This document shows positions 42,150 to 47,918 of a stretch of DNA of 64,000 bases, in pieces. How positions within the stretch are numbered: the stretch's first letter is position 1; every line of letters starts with the position of its first letter. The notes beneath the pieces are model-generated. The model worked only from the letters and a program-made list of their open reading frames with translations, was not told the DNA's origin and ran no database searches. Source of the DNA: a virus; the IMG/VR virus record IMGVR_UViG_3300021962_009697, positions 1 to 64,000 of that record; one strand, 5' to 3'. The position numbers were made by a program, and so were the translations under genes.

Positions 42150-42953
42150 TTATTTCGAAGCAAGGTCAATATAATTATCAAACATATCGCCGATAATTTT
42201 TGCTCTTTGCTTTATATTTTTGTTGCCCAGCGTAACCATAGTGTAAAGAACACCATCCTTTTCCACTAACATAGCCAAACAACGACCAGCAGCAGTAGTC
42301 CACCCAGTTTTGGTTAGAACTATTTCGTTGTGCTTGAACACCCATTGATTGGTATTACGCAATTGAATTTTCACTGGCTTTTTGCGTTTTGGCGGAGTGT
42401 ATTCAACCAGGTACTGTTGAGTGCTGCTTAGGAACTTGATCAGTGGATACTTGTTTAGCGTTAATAAAAATTCTGTCAACTCGCGCACCGTGCTAACATT
42501 TGCACTTAGCAGTCCTGTGCTGTCAGCAATCTTGGTGTTTACCAGTCCCATCTTTTCAACATGCATATTAGCATCGATTAAAAACTGTTCATAACCACCG
42601 GGATGTGCGCGGGCCAGCGACTCAGCTGAACGATTGTCGGAACTCATCAGCATAGCTCGTAGTAGTTCATAGCGTTCAACCCGTGCGCCATTGGCAAAAC
42701 GTCCCGAGCTCCTACCGTTTACTTTGATGGGTTCATATAAATTAACGCCGCTGTTTAAAACAGTATAAGCAGTAAACAGTTTGGTAATGCTGGCTATGCT
42801 ACGAACATCTTGTGTTTCTTTTTCAAGTTCAAACCGTTGCTCGCGAGCATTGTACAATCCATAACTGTTGTACTCTGCTTCATCAGCAAGGCTGCTCCTT
42901 GAAAACAACAATGCCAAAACCGCAAAGGATAGGTATGCGATGCCTTTAATCAT
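42150..42953 (-). CDS. D-Ala-D-Ala carboxypeptidase/endopeptidase (PBP5/7 type)
   Basis: 267 residues from the ATG at 42953, which gives the better signal peptide (KGIAYLSFAVLALLFSRSSLADE); an ATG at 42968 is alternative. SIASITKLFTAY is the SxxK site, SSDNRSAESLA the SxN site and LTKTGWTTAAG the KTG site. It trims peptidoglycan stems or cross-links in the periplasm. In a phage it could serve wall remodelling. It follows the tRNA-Ser closely, with a small hairpin (TTAGC/GCTAA) between. Confidence 0.9.
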   Translation of the reverse strand: MIKGIAYLSFAVLALLFSRSSLADEAEYNSYGLYNAREQRFELEKETQDVRSIASITKLFTAYTVLNSGVNLYEPIKVNGRSSGRFANGARVERYELLRAMLMSSDNRSAESLARAHPGGYEQFLIDANMHVEKMGLVNTKIADSTGLLSANVSTVRELTEFLLTLNKYPLIKFLSSTQQYLVEYTPPKRKKPVKIQLRNTNQWVFKHNEIVLTKTGWTTAAGRCLAMLVEKDGVLYTMVTLGNKNIKQRAKIIGDMFDNYIDLASK

Positions 42954-42980
42954 GTTAATACTTAGCACAGGGCTAAAAAT

Positions 42981-43070
42981 TGGCGGAAGCGGTGAGATTC
43001 GAACTCACGATACCGGTTAAGGTATGACGGGTTAGTAATCCGTTGCCTTCGGCCACTCGGCCACGCTTCC
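42981..43070 (-). tRNA. tRNA-Ser, anticodon loop reads ACU
   Basis: Acceptor GGAAGCG/CGCTTCC, D-arm GCCGAGTGGCCGAAGGC, long variable arm ATACC/GGTAT, T-arm GTGAG-TTCGAAT-CTCAC, discriminator G and encoded CCA are all serine-type. The anticodon loop is UUACUAA, giving ACU instead of the normal GCU. Its first base is also the last base of the stop codon of the upstream gene. Confidence 0.93.
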
Positions 43071-43567
43071 TAAAATTGTCCATTAACTGATCGTAATCTA
43101 GCATTACCCAAATCACGAAAACGATCTGCTGCATAACTTGCAGCAAACGCATGGGGTTTAACTGCGGGGGTAAGATTACAAGTTCCTTTTATATATCCAA
43201 TGGCTTGTGCAATTACACAATTAGAACCATGTGTTTCATCGGGATTGATGTCTAAATGTACTTCAACAAACCTGCCGGCAAACGAGTCACTTAATCGCTG
43301 ATACATGTCGGACACTTTATAAACTTCGTTCATCAGTCGCAATGCGGGACGACCCACACGATTATCCCAGTCACGCTCCCGCACCACTTCTCCGAATATT
43401 TTACAGCCACTATTGCCATTAATGTGCACCACAATGGCTAGAGTGTAATCTGCATACCAACCGTCGAATAGTTTAACACGCTCACTGTCACAACCTAGGT
43501 AGATACGGGTTTCGGCGCTTTGGGCTTGAATAAACTCCTTGACCTGCTCTATGTCGATTGTTTGCAT
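43070..43567 (-). CDS. RNase H-like YkuK-family protein (DUF458)
   Basis: 165 residues. RIYLGCDSERVK at the start and VEVHLDINPDETHGSN...IGYIKGTCNLTPAVKPHAFAAS at the end match the DUF458/YkuK RNase H-like family, with Asp residues placed for a metal site. Role not established in the family. The TAG stop shares its last base with the tRNA-Ser gene. The start is 7 bases after CATAAATA with no SD. Confidence 0.75.
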   Translation of the reverse strand: MQTIDIEQVKEFIQAQSAETRIYLGCDSERVKLFDGWYADYTLAIVVHINGNSGCKIFGEVVRERDWDNRVGRPALRLMNEVYKVSDMYQRLSDSFAGRFVEVHLDINPDETHGSNCVIAQAIGYIKGTCNLTPAVKPHAFAASYAADRFRDLGNARLRSVNGQF

Positions 43568-43574
43568 GTTAAAT

Positions 43575-43582
43575 TATTTATG
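43575..43582 (-). promoter_or_regulatory. NATAAATA late-type element
   Basis: CATAAATA on the minus strand, 7 bases before the ATG at 43567. The surrounding CCATAAATAATTTA also occurs before the gene at 45225. Confidence 0.5.
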
Positions 43583-43621
43583 GTGCACTTAATTGTATTT
43601 GAATAAACAAAATACTTAATT

Positions 43622-44230
43622 TTATTTTATTTTTTTAATTTTTAAAGCATACGGGTTAACATACACACCCGGAGATGTGATACTTTTTCTAACAGCACTT
43701 CTTGGACCAATTTTAGTATCGTCACAAATTGTTACATTATCCATTATTAATACATCTGTAGATATAAAACAAAAATTTCCAATTTTTACATTGCCGCCTA
43801 CTAAAACAAATCCTGATAAAAAACTACCATTGCCTATAGAAACATTTTCTGCAAATGCACAGCCCCCGTGTATAATACAATCTTTGCCTGTGGTTAGGTT
43901 ATACCATCCGGACCCTTGATATAAAAAACTCCCGGGTCCAATGGAACAATTGTTATATGTTGTGCCGGGCGCTGTTGAGTTATGTAGATAAGAAAACCTA
44001 TCATGATTTCTTTCATCTAACAATGACGATACCAACTTACGTTCTACAAAGTCTTTGGTTATAAGATTAATATATTGATAGTCTTGAGAAGAACTGCTTA
44101 TAAAGTCAGATGGATTAATTCTTGTAATAGATAATGATGGATCCTCATAATGAATGTAATTAGACAAAACTTTAAAAGTGGCAGTTTCGTAACTGATAGC
44201 TGCCAGCGGTTTACTATTTTTTATAATCAT
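43622..44230 (-). CDS. Left-handed beta-helix acyltransferase (NeuD/hexapeptide type)
   Basis: 202 residues. The C-terminal half is a run of hexapeptide repeats (CSIGPGSFLYQ, VSIGNGSFLSG, VKIGNFCFIST, VTICDDTKIGPRSAV), the LbH acyltransferase fold. The first 90 residues resemble the pre-helix domain of NeuD-type sugar acetyltransferases. It would use acetyl- or acyl-CoA. It follows the ketoacyl synthase gene by 5 bases, so the two are one operon. Confidence 0.8.
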   Translation of the reverse strand: MIIKNSKPLAAISYETATFKVLSNYIHYEDPSLSITRINPSDFISSSSQDYQYINLITKDFVERKLVSSLLDERNHDRFSYLHNSTAPGTTYNNCSIGPGSFLYQGSGWYNLTTGKDCIIHGGCAFAENVSIGNGSFLSGFVLVGGNVKIGNFCFISTDVLIMDNVTICDDTKIGPRSAVRKSITSPGVYVNPYALKIKKIK

Positions 44231-44235
44231 TGACG

Positions 44236-45225
44236 TTATTTAACAGACACAACCAGGATACCGTTATTACCACCAAACCCAAAACTACATTTTAAAAAAG
44301 TTTTTTTTGATGAATCGTTGAAATTATCAATTGCAGCAGCAAGTTCCACCAAACTGCTGGCGCCAAGTGTATGACCAATTTTTGATTTGTAAGATGTAAT
44401 TGGAATGTTTGGAAGTATTTTACTGTGTAATTCAAGTTCAACACTATCACCTGCTGGTGTTGCTGTAGCATGTGCATCCCAATAACTAAAATCTTCTTTA
44501 GAAATTCCTGACTTAGATATAGTATTTTCAATTAAATCTTCTAACTTTTCAATATCAGATGGATTTGTTGGGTGTGTTGGAATTGTTTCATACCCTAAAC
44601 TTTCTATTATTGCTTTTGTTTTTAAGTTGTGTTCTTCGGCAAAGTTTGTTGACGATACTATAATTGCTGCTGAACCATCGCCAAGCATTATGCCGCCGAC
44701 GTTGCTATCCATTGGAGGTGCCCAAGTATCCGCTTTCGAAGTTGCCCCAATGCTGTTAAATATGTGCTTCATAAATTCGATGGAAGCAACTTCGGCTGAT
44801 ATAATTAGTGTTAGGCCCGAGTCGTTTCTTTGTGCTAATTGCAATGCCTTAATGCCCGAGGCACAGGCCGACAAAACACTAAACATATCTATGTTTGAAC
44901 TTAACTTAGGATATAACCAAGCTAAATCAACTACACCTAAGTATTGCAATGCTTTTGACGGTCGTGATCTGGCGCGACCTTGATTTATATTTTTATGTAC
45001 TTCATCAACTGCGGTACTATCATTATATGTACCTGCAACAATAATGGTATTAATAAGTGGTAATAAATGATCTGGTAACTCGGACAATGCTTTTTTCAGC
45101 AAATCAGAATAAGATAAATTTAATGGTATTACCCAGCCCTGCTCGGTTTTTACAGGGGTTGCATTTTCAGTCACAGCATCTACATGCTTACTGTACAAAA
45201 TAGACAACTTGGTTGGAATAATCAT
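44236..45225 (-). CDS. Beta-ketoacyl synthase (thiolase fold)
   Basis: 329 residues, against about 410 for FabF/FabB. SVLSACASGIKALQLA carries the nucleophilic Cys, YWDAHATATPAGDSVELE the first His, and KSKIGHTLGASSLVE the second His with its Lys: a complete Cys-His-His triad. It condenses acyl thioesters. The missing N-terminal part reduces the dimer/pocket region. No carrier protein is visible in the window. The start is preceded by CATAAATA that includes the CCA end of tRNA-Leu. Confidence 0.88.
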   Translation of the reverse strand: MIIPTKLSILYSKHVDAVTENATPVKTEQGWVIPLNLSYSDLLKKALSELPDHLLPLINTIIVAGTYNDSTAVDEVHKNINQGRARSRPSKALQYLGVVDLAWLYPKLSSNIDMFSVLSACASGIKALQLAQRNDSGLTLIISAEVASIEFMKHIFNSIGATSKADTWAPPMDSNVGGIMLGDGSAAIIVSSTNFAEEHNLKTKAIIESLGYETIPTHPTNPSDIEKLEDLIENTISKSGISKEDFSYWDAHATATPAGDSVELELHSKILPNIPITSYKSKIGHTLGASSLVELAAAIDNFNDSSKKTFLKCSFGFGGNNGILVVSVK

Positions 45226-45236
45226 TTATTGTAAAT

Positions 45237-45244
45237 TATTTATG
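45237..45244 (-). promoter_or_regulatory. NATAAATA late-type element overlapping a tRNA 3' end
   Basis: CATAAATA on the minus strand, 11 bases before the ATG at 45225. Its first two bases are the CA of the CCA of tRNA-Leu(UAG). Confidence 0.45.
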
Positions 45245-45325
45245 GTGGGCAAGGAGAGACTCGAACTCTCACTCCGAGGAACTGGCTTCTAAGACCAGCG
45301 CGGCTACCAATTACGCCACTTGCCC
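45243..45325 (-). tRNA. tRNA-Leu (anticodon UAG)
   Basis: Acceptor GGGCAAG/CTTGCCC, anticodon stem CTGGT/GCCAG closing loop CUUAGAA, class II variable arm, T-arm GAGAG-TTCGAGT-CTCTC, discriminator A, CCA encoded. Confidence 0.95.
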
Positions 45326-45368
45326 ATTAGTATATTGTAGTTGATTTTTTGTAGTTTGTCAAGTGTAT

Positions 45369-45442
45369 TGGAGCGGGATACCAGAGTTGAACTGGTGACT
45401 TGTCCTTGGCAAGGATATATTTTACCCCTAAACTAATCCCGC
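45369..45442 (-). tRNA. tRNA-Gly (anticodon GCC)
   Basis: Acceptor GCGGGAT/ATCCCGC, anticodon loop UUGCCAA, T-arm ACCAG-TTCAACT-CTGGT, discriminator U, CCA encoded. One A-C mismatch in the anticodon stem. Confidence 0.93.
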
Positions 45443-45459
45443 TTTCGTTTATTTATTGG

Positions 45460-45535
45460 TGGCTCCTCGACCTGGGCTCGAACCAGGGACCTACGGATTA
45501 ACAGTCCGGTGCTCTACCAACTGAGCTATCGAGGA
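45460..45535 (-). tRNA. tRNA-Asn (anticodon GUU)
   Basis: Acceptor TCCTCGA/TCGAGGA, D-arm GCTCAGTTGGTAGAGC, anticodon loop CUGUUAA in CCGGA/TCCGT, T-arm CCTGG-TTCGAGC-CCAGG, discriminator G, CCA encoded. Confidence 0.95.
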
Positions 45536-45650
45536 ATATAATTGGTTCGGTTTGTCTGACACTTAACCAATGAACTCTAGAATTCATTACGCTAAATTTC
45601 AAACCCAGGGTATTTAACCCGCGACATCAATACACCGAAAGGTTTTGATG
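45536..45650 (-). other. Structured spacer between hammerhead and tRNA-Asn
   Basis: 115 bases without a frame. In transcript order it can form hairpins CATCAA/TTGATG with inner AACC/GGTG, GGGT/ACCC, ATGAA/TTCAT and TTGGTT/AACCAA. The density of hairpins suggests a folded RNA released by hammerhead cleavage. Confidence 0.45.
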
Positions 45651-45714
45651 CGTGTCCTTGATAGCATCACTGCTATTTCGTCCTTGTTACGTTGGACTCA
45701 TCAGAAGGATAACG
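45651..45714 (-). ncRNA. Hammerhead ribozyme (type I)
   Basis: All core positions are present in order: CUGAUGA (45698-45704), stem II GUCC/GGAC with a 10-nt loop, GAAA, stem III AUAGC/GCUAU with loop AGUGAU, cleavage triplet AUC, and stem I UCCUU/AAGGA extended by CGU/ACG past a small internal loop. Predicted cut between 45660 and 45659. Strand ends leave through stem I. It begins 5 bases after the CCA of the tRNA(CAU). Confidence 0.92.
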
Positions 45715-45719
45715 TTGTT

Positions 45720-45794
45720 TGGTGCGCCCGGGGAATTCCGACATCCCGACCCAGCGATTATGAGTCGCTTGCTCTGCCCCTGAGCTACAGGCGC
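45720..45794 (-). tRNA. tRNA with anticodon CAU (Ile2 or elongator Met)
   Basis: Acceptor GCGCCTG/CGGGCGC, anticodon arm AGCGA-CUCAUAA-TCGCT, discriminator A, CCA encoded. The GCGACTCATAATCGC segment is like bacterial tRNA-Ile2, which needs lysidine, but Met cannot be excluded; a paired G1-C72 argues against initiator. The T-arm GGGAT-GTCGGAA-TTCCC has one mismatch and a non-canonical loop. Confidence 0.88.
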
Positions 45795-45805
45795 ATATTA
45801 TAGAA

Positions 45806-45822
45806 AAGCTGACCGTCAGCTT
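45806..45822 (-). terminator. Hairpin before the tRNA(CAU), possible attenuator
   Basis: AAGCTGAC and GTCAGCTT form a near-perfect stem with a short loop, followed on the minus strand by TTTTCTATAAT. It could terminate the leader transcript part of the time or define its processing. Confidence 0.4.
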
Positions 45823-45830
45823 ATATATAA

Positions 45831-45846
45831 CAAATTTTAAAGAACA
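45831..45846 (-). promoter_or_regulatory. boxA-like antitermination sequence
   Basis: Minus strand TGTTCTTTAAAATTTG resembles rRNA-operon boxA (TGCTCTTTAACAA). Just before a hairpin and the tRNA array, it may recruit NusB/NusE for antitermination. Confidence 0.4.
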
Positions 45847-46167
45847 GTTGCATCAGTATTTTGCCGTTATAGCAAACCTCTCACTCGTTTGAATGACACA
45901 GTCACACTCTGACACAAAAATGCTCTGCGTCCCCCGGCGGTAATTATACTGCATCAACGTAGCCCACAGACAGGACCCACCGCATCACACACAGCCTCCA
46001 CCCGCTTCCCGACAGGGACCGTTCTCGCATTGCCAGCGCCGGTTAGGTTGGACCGCATCTTTCGACGTAAGACTATTATGTCTTAGAACCACCCGTGGCT
46101 ATCACACCACTTCAATCCTCCGGGTCAGAGTAGCCGTTGATTAAACGGCACGGTTTTTACTGTCTAA
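45847..46167 (-). ncRNA. Structured leader RNA of the tRNA operon, unknown class
   Basis: About 320 bases with no frame, GC-richer than the surroundings, directly after a consensus promoter. Visible stems include GCCGTT/AACGGC, GTGG/CCAC, AAGAC/GTCTT and a GAAA-tetraloop hairpin CGTC/GATG. I find no RNase P P4 motif, no SRP, 6S or tmRNA signature, and no clear group I P7. Large structured RNAs such as GOLLD and ROOL occur beside phage tRNAs, but I cannot assign this one. Confidence 0.55.
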
Positions 46168-46172
46168 ACGTT

Positions 46173-46201
46173 ATTATATAACAAATTTGATTTAATGTCA
46201 A
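46173..46201 (-). promoter_or_regulatory. Consensus sigma70 promoter of the tRNA/ribozyme operon
   Basis: -35 TTGACA at 46196-46201, 17-base spacer, -10 TATAAT at 46173-46178. Transcript start near 46166. Confidence 0.85.
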
Positions 46202-46223
46202 CCGTTTTTGAAGCTGAGGAACC

Positions 46224-46231
46224 GATAAATA
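46224..46231 (+). promoter_or_regulatory. NATAAATA late-type element
   Basis: GATAAATA on the plus strand, 5 bases before the ATG at 46237. Confidence 0.5.
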
Positions 46232-46236
46232 TTGTC

Positions 46237-46518
46237 ATGATTGAAGAATATACCGCATTGATTACCGATCATGGGTTCCCGGTTGTTGCCGCTCTTGCGG
46301 GTGGATACTTCATCTTTTTAACCATTAAATTCATTCTTCGTGGTGTTACTGAAAACATACGGGGACTAAAGGCAAACATTCAAGCACTAGAGCGACGTAT
46401 TACTGTGATGAACAATGATATGAAACGCATAGACATCGCAGTCAGTAGAGTACTAGGCGTAGAAGCTGATTTAGACACTATTTCAAGATCCGAGCCCGAC
46501 GATCGGAGAAAAGACTAA
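46237..46518 (+). CDS. Membrane/coiled-coil protein A
   Basis: 93 residues from the ATG at 46237; an upstream ATG at 46195 lies in the -35 of the divergent promoter and is less likely. HGFPVVAALAGGYFIFLTIK is a membrane helix, followed by heptads (LKANIQALERRITVMNNDMK) and an acidic-basic tail. A diverged tandem copy follows directly with one shared base. Function unknown; the layout resembles phage membrane proteins near holin-type genes. Confidence 0.65.
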   Translation: MIEEYTALITDHGFPVVAALAGGYFIFLTIKFILRGVTENIRGLKANIQALERRITVMNNDMKRIDIAVSRVLGVEADLDTISRSEPDDRRKD

Positions 46519-46796
46519 TGTCGCCTTCAGAGTTGGTAGCTCAGTACGGTTTTCCAATAGTAGCAGCAATAGGAATGGCCAGCATAATATATTATATTTG
46601 GATATGGGCAACAAACGAAGCCGGCACTATACTAGATGAAACAAACACTACACTGATACGATTAATTGATCGCATACGAGTATTAGACAACGACATGATT
46701 CGATTGACTCAGAAAGTAAACGTGGTAACACAACTTAAATCAACGCTGATTGACAAAGAAAATATCAAGTTTATTGATACTGTAAACAAACTATAA
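46518..46796 (+). CDS. Membrane/coiled-coil protein B (paralogue of A)
   Basis: 92 residues. AQYGFPIVAAIGMASIIYYI matches the GFPVVAA segment of the preceding protein, then a coiled coil (IRLIDRIRVLDNDMIRLTQK). The pair looks like an old tandem duplication. Its last 31 bases, from 46767, are repeated exactly at 47519 after the oxygenase gene, which marks a recombination event. Confidence 0.65.
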   Translation: MSPSELVAQYGFPIVAAIGMASIIYYIWIWATNEAGTILDETNTTLIRLIDRIRVLDNDMIRLTQKVNVVTQLKSTLIDKENIKFIDTVNKL

Positions 46797-46797
46797 C
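46767..46797 (+). repeat. 31-bp direct repeat, copy 1
   Basis: Exact match to 47519-47549. This copy encodes the C-terminus (KFIDTVNKL) of membrane/coiled-coil protein B and includes its stop codon. Confidence 0.95.
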
Positions 46798-46807
46798 AAG
46801 GAGTATT

Positions 46808-47455
46808 ATGAATCTAGCATACTTGCCAATAGATATTCCTACTCCTATTCTTAACGAACAGAAAATAATAGATTGGTTTGAATCTCACAAATTAATAGAT
46901 CAAGATTATTTGGAGTACCGCCAAGGCCAGCATGCCTGGGCTACGGTTTCAACCTGTACACTTCCTAAAGACTGGCGTAGATTTGATAACAAAATGTGGG
47001 CTAATCGTAGACAGGAAAGCAACAACAATGGAGTATTATTTCATCCCGGGTTTGAAGATATATTTCCGGAACTAGCAAGTTGTATTAAACAACTGCCTTT
47101 TAAACAATTAACAGTTAGTAAAATGTTGTATCAACTAAATGAAATTCCTGCTCACCAAGATGCTCCTGATCATAGAAATCCATCTGAGCCTAGAAGATAT
47201 ACTATATACTTAACTGCACCGGAGTATAATACGTTTTATGTTTCTAAAACTGCTAATAGTGAAAAGATATTAATTAAAGTAGATCCTGAGTATTCGTGTT
47301 TTGTTTTTAATAATACTGATTGCTGGCACGGTGCATTAAAAAATGATCGGCCTAAAATTATCTTAACTACCGCAGGTATTTTAGACAATGAAAAACACGA
47401 AGCATTATTGGAAAGAAGTCTAAAAAAGTTTAAAAATCAAGCAATATACTTATGA
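46808..47455 (+). CDS. 2OG-Fe(II) oxygenase-like protein
   Basis: 215 residues with a good SD (AAGGAG, 6 bases before ATG). IPAHQDAPDH gives the HxD and CWHGALKNDRPKIILT the distal His, with a nearby Arg/Lys for 2-oxoglutarate; this fits aspartyl-hydroxylase/2OG-type double-stranded beta-helix enzymes common in marine phages. Substrate unknown. The gene lies between two exact 31-bp repeats, suggesting recent insertion. Confidence 0.7.
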   Translation: MNLAYLPIDIPTPILNEQKIIDWFESHKLIDQDYLEYRQGQHAWATVSTCTLPKDWRRFDNKMWANRRQESNNNGVLFHPGFEDIFPELASCIKQLPFKQLTVSKMLYQLNEIPAHQDAPDHRNPSEPRRYTIYLTAPEYNTFYVSKTANSEKILIKVDPEYSCFVFNNTDCWHGALKNDRPKIILTTAGILDNEKHEALLERSLKKFKNQAIYL

Positions 47456-47538
47456 AGTACCATTATTATTACAACAATATTCCAGGACAAGGACTATGTA
47501 GAAATAATCTCATCTACACAAGTTTATTGATACTGTAA
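47452..47538 (+). pseudogene. Truncated gene start (28 codons) created by the repeat junction
   Basis: A frame in ATGA overlap with the oxygenase gene begins MKYHYYYNNIPGQGLCRNNL and then runs into repeat copy 2, where it stops. It reads like the beginning of a longer gene whose remainder was lost when the repeat was joined. May still be translated. Confidence 0.5.
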
Positions 47539-47549
47539 ACAAACTATAA
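47519..47549 (+). repeat. 31-bp direct repeat, copy 2
   Basis: Exact match to 46767-46797, here out of frame with gene B. It also supplies the stop codon (TAG, 47544-47546) of the convergent STAS gene. Confidence 0.95.
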
Positions 47550-47891
47550 TTTACTTAACCCTATCTCTGCCAGATCAACAGTGGCATAAATGTCAAATAC
47601 TTGATGCATCCGCATGAGTTCAAATAGTGCTTGAACCGGGCGAGACATACCAGCGAGTGCCAGCTGCTGCCTATAATCAATACTTGAGCGCAGTAAACTG
47701 ATCAGCGAGCCTAAGCCACTGCTGTCAATAAACTTGACCTGTTCCATGTCCAATACCACATGCTGTATGCTGCCATCTCCTGCCAAGTGATTTAATACCT
47801 TTTGTTTGAACTCACTGGCGTTTACAACAGTTAGTTCGCTGACTGTGAGGGTAATGACGGTGACTGTACCTTGTTTTTTTACATTAAACAT
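47544..47891 (-). CDS. STAS-domain anti-anti-sigma-like protein
   Basis: 115 residues, a complete STAS domain. HVVLDMEQVKFIDSSGLGSL contains the Ser (DSSG) phosphorylated in SpoIIAA/RsbV proteins. Such proteins bind anti-sigma kinases, so this one may tune sigma factor use or a partner-switch in the host. The ATG is directly beside a TATAAT-like sequence. Confidence 0.9.
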   Translation of the reverse strand: MFNVKKQGTVTVITLTVSELTVVNASEFKQKVLNHLAGDGSIQHVVLDMEQVKFIDSSGLGSLISLLRSSIDYRQQLALAGMSRPVQALFELMRMHQVFDIYATVDLAEIGLSKL

Positions 47892-47918
47892 AATTATATA
47901 ACACTGATGTCGCTGCTG

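Noticed and set aside
46080-46110. Second group I intron core (AAGATGCGGTCC resembling an S element)
   Set aside because: I find no matching R element to form P7 and no flanking tRNA or gene exons.
45847-46167. RNase P RNA for the structured leader
   Set aside because: The universally conserved P4 strands (GAGGAAAGTCC and ACAGAA type) are absent, and other expected loops are not found.
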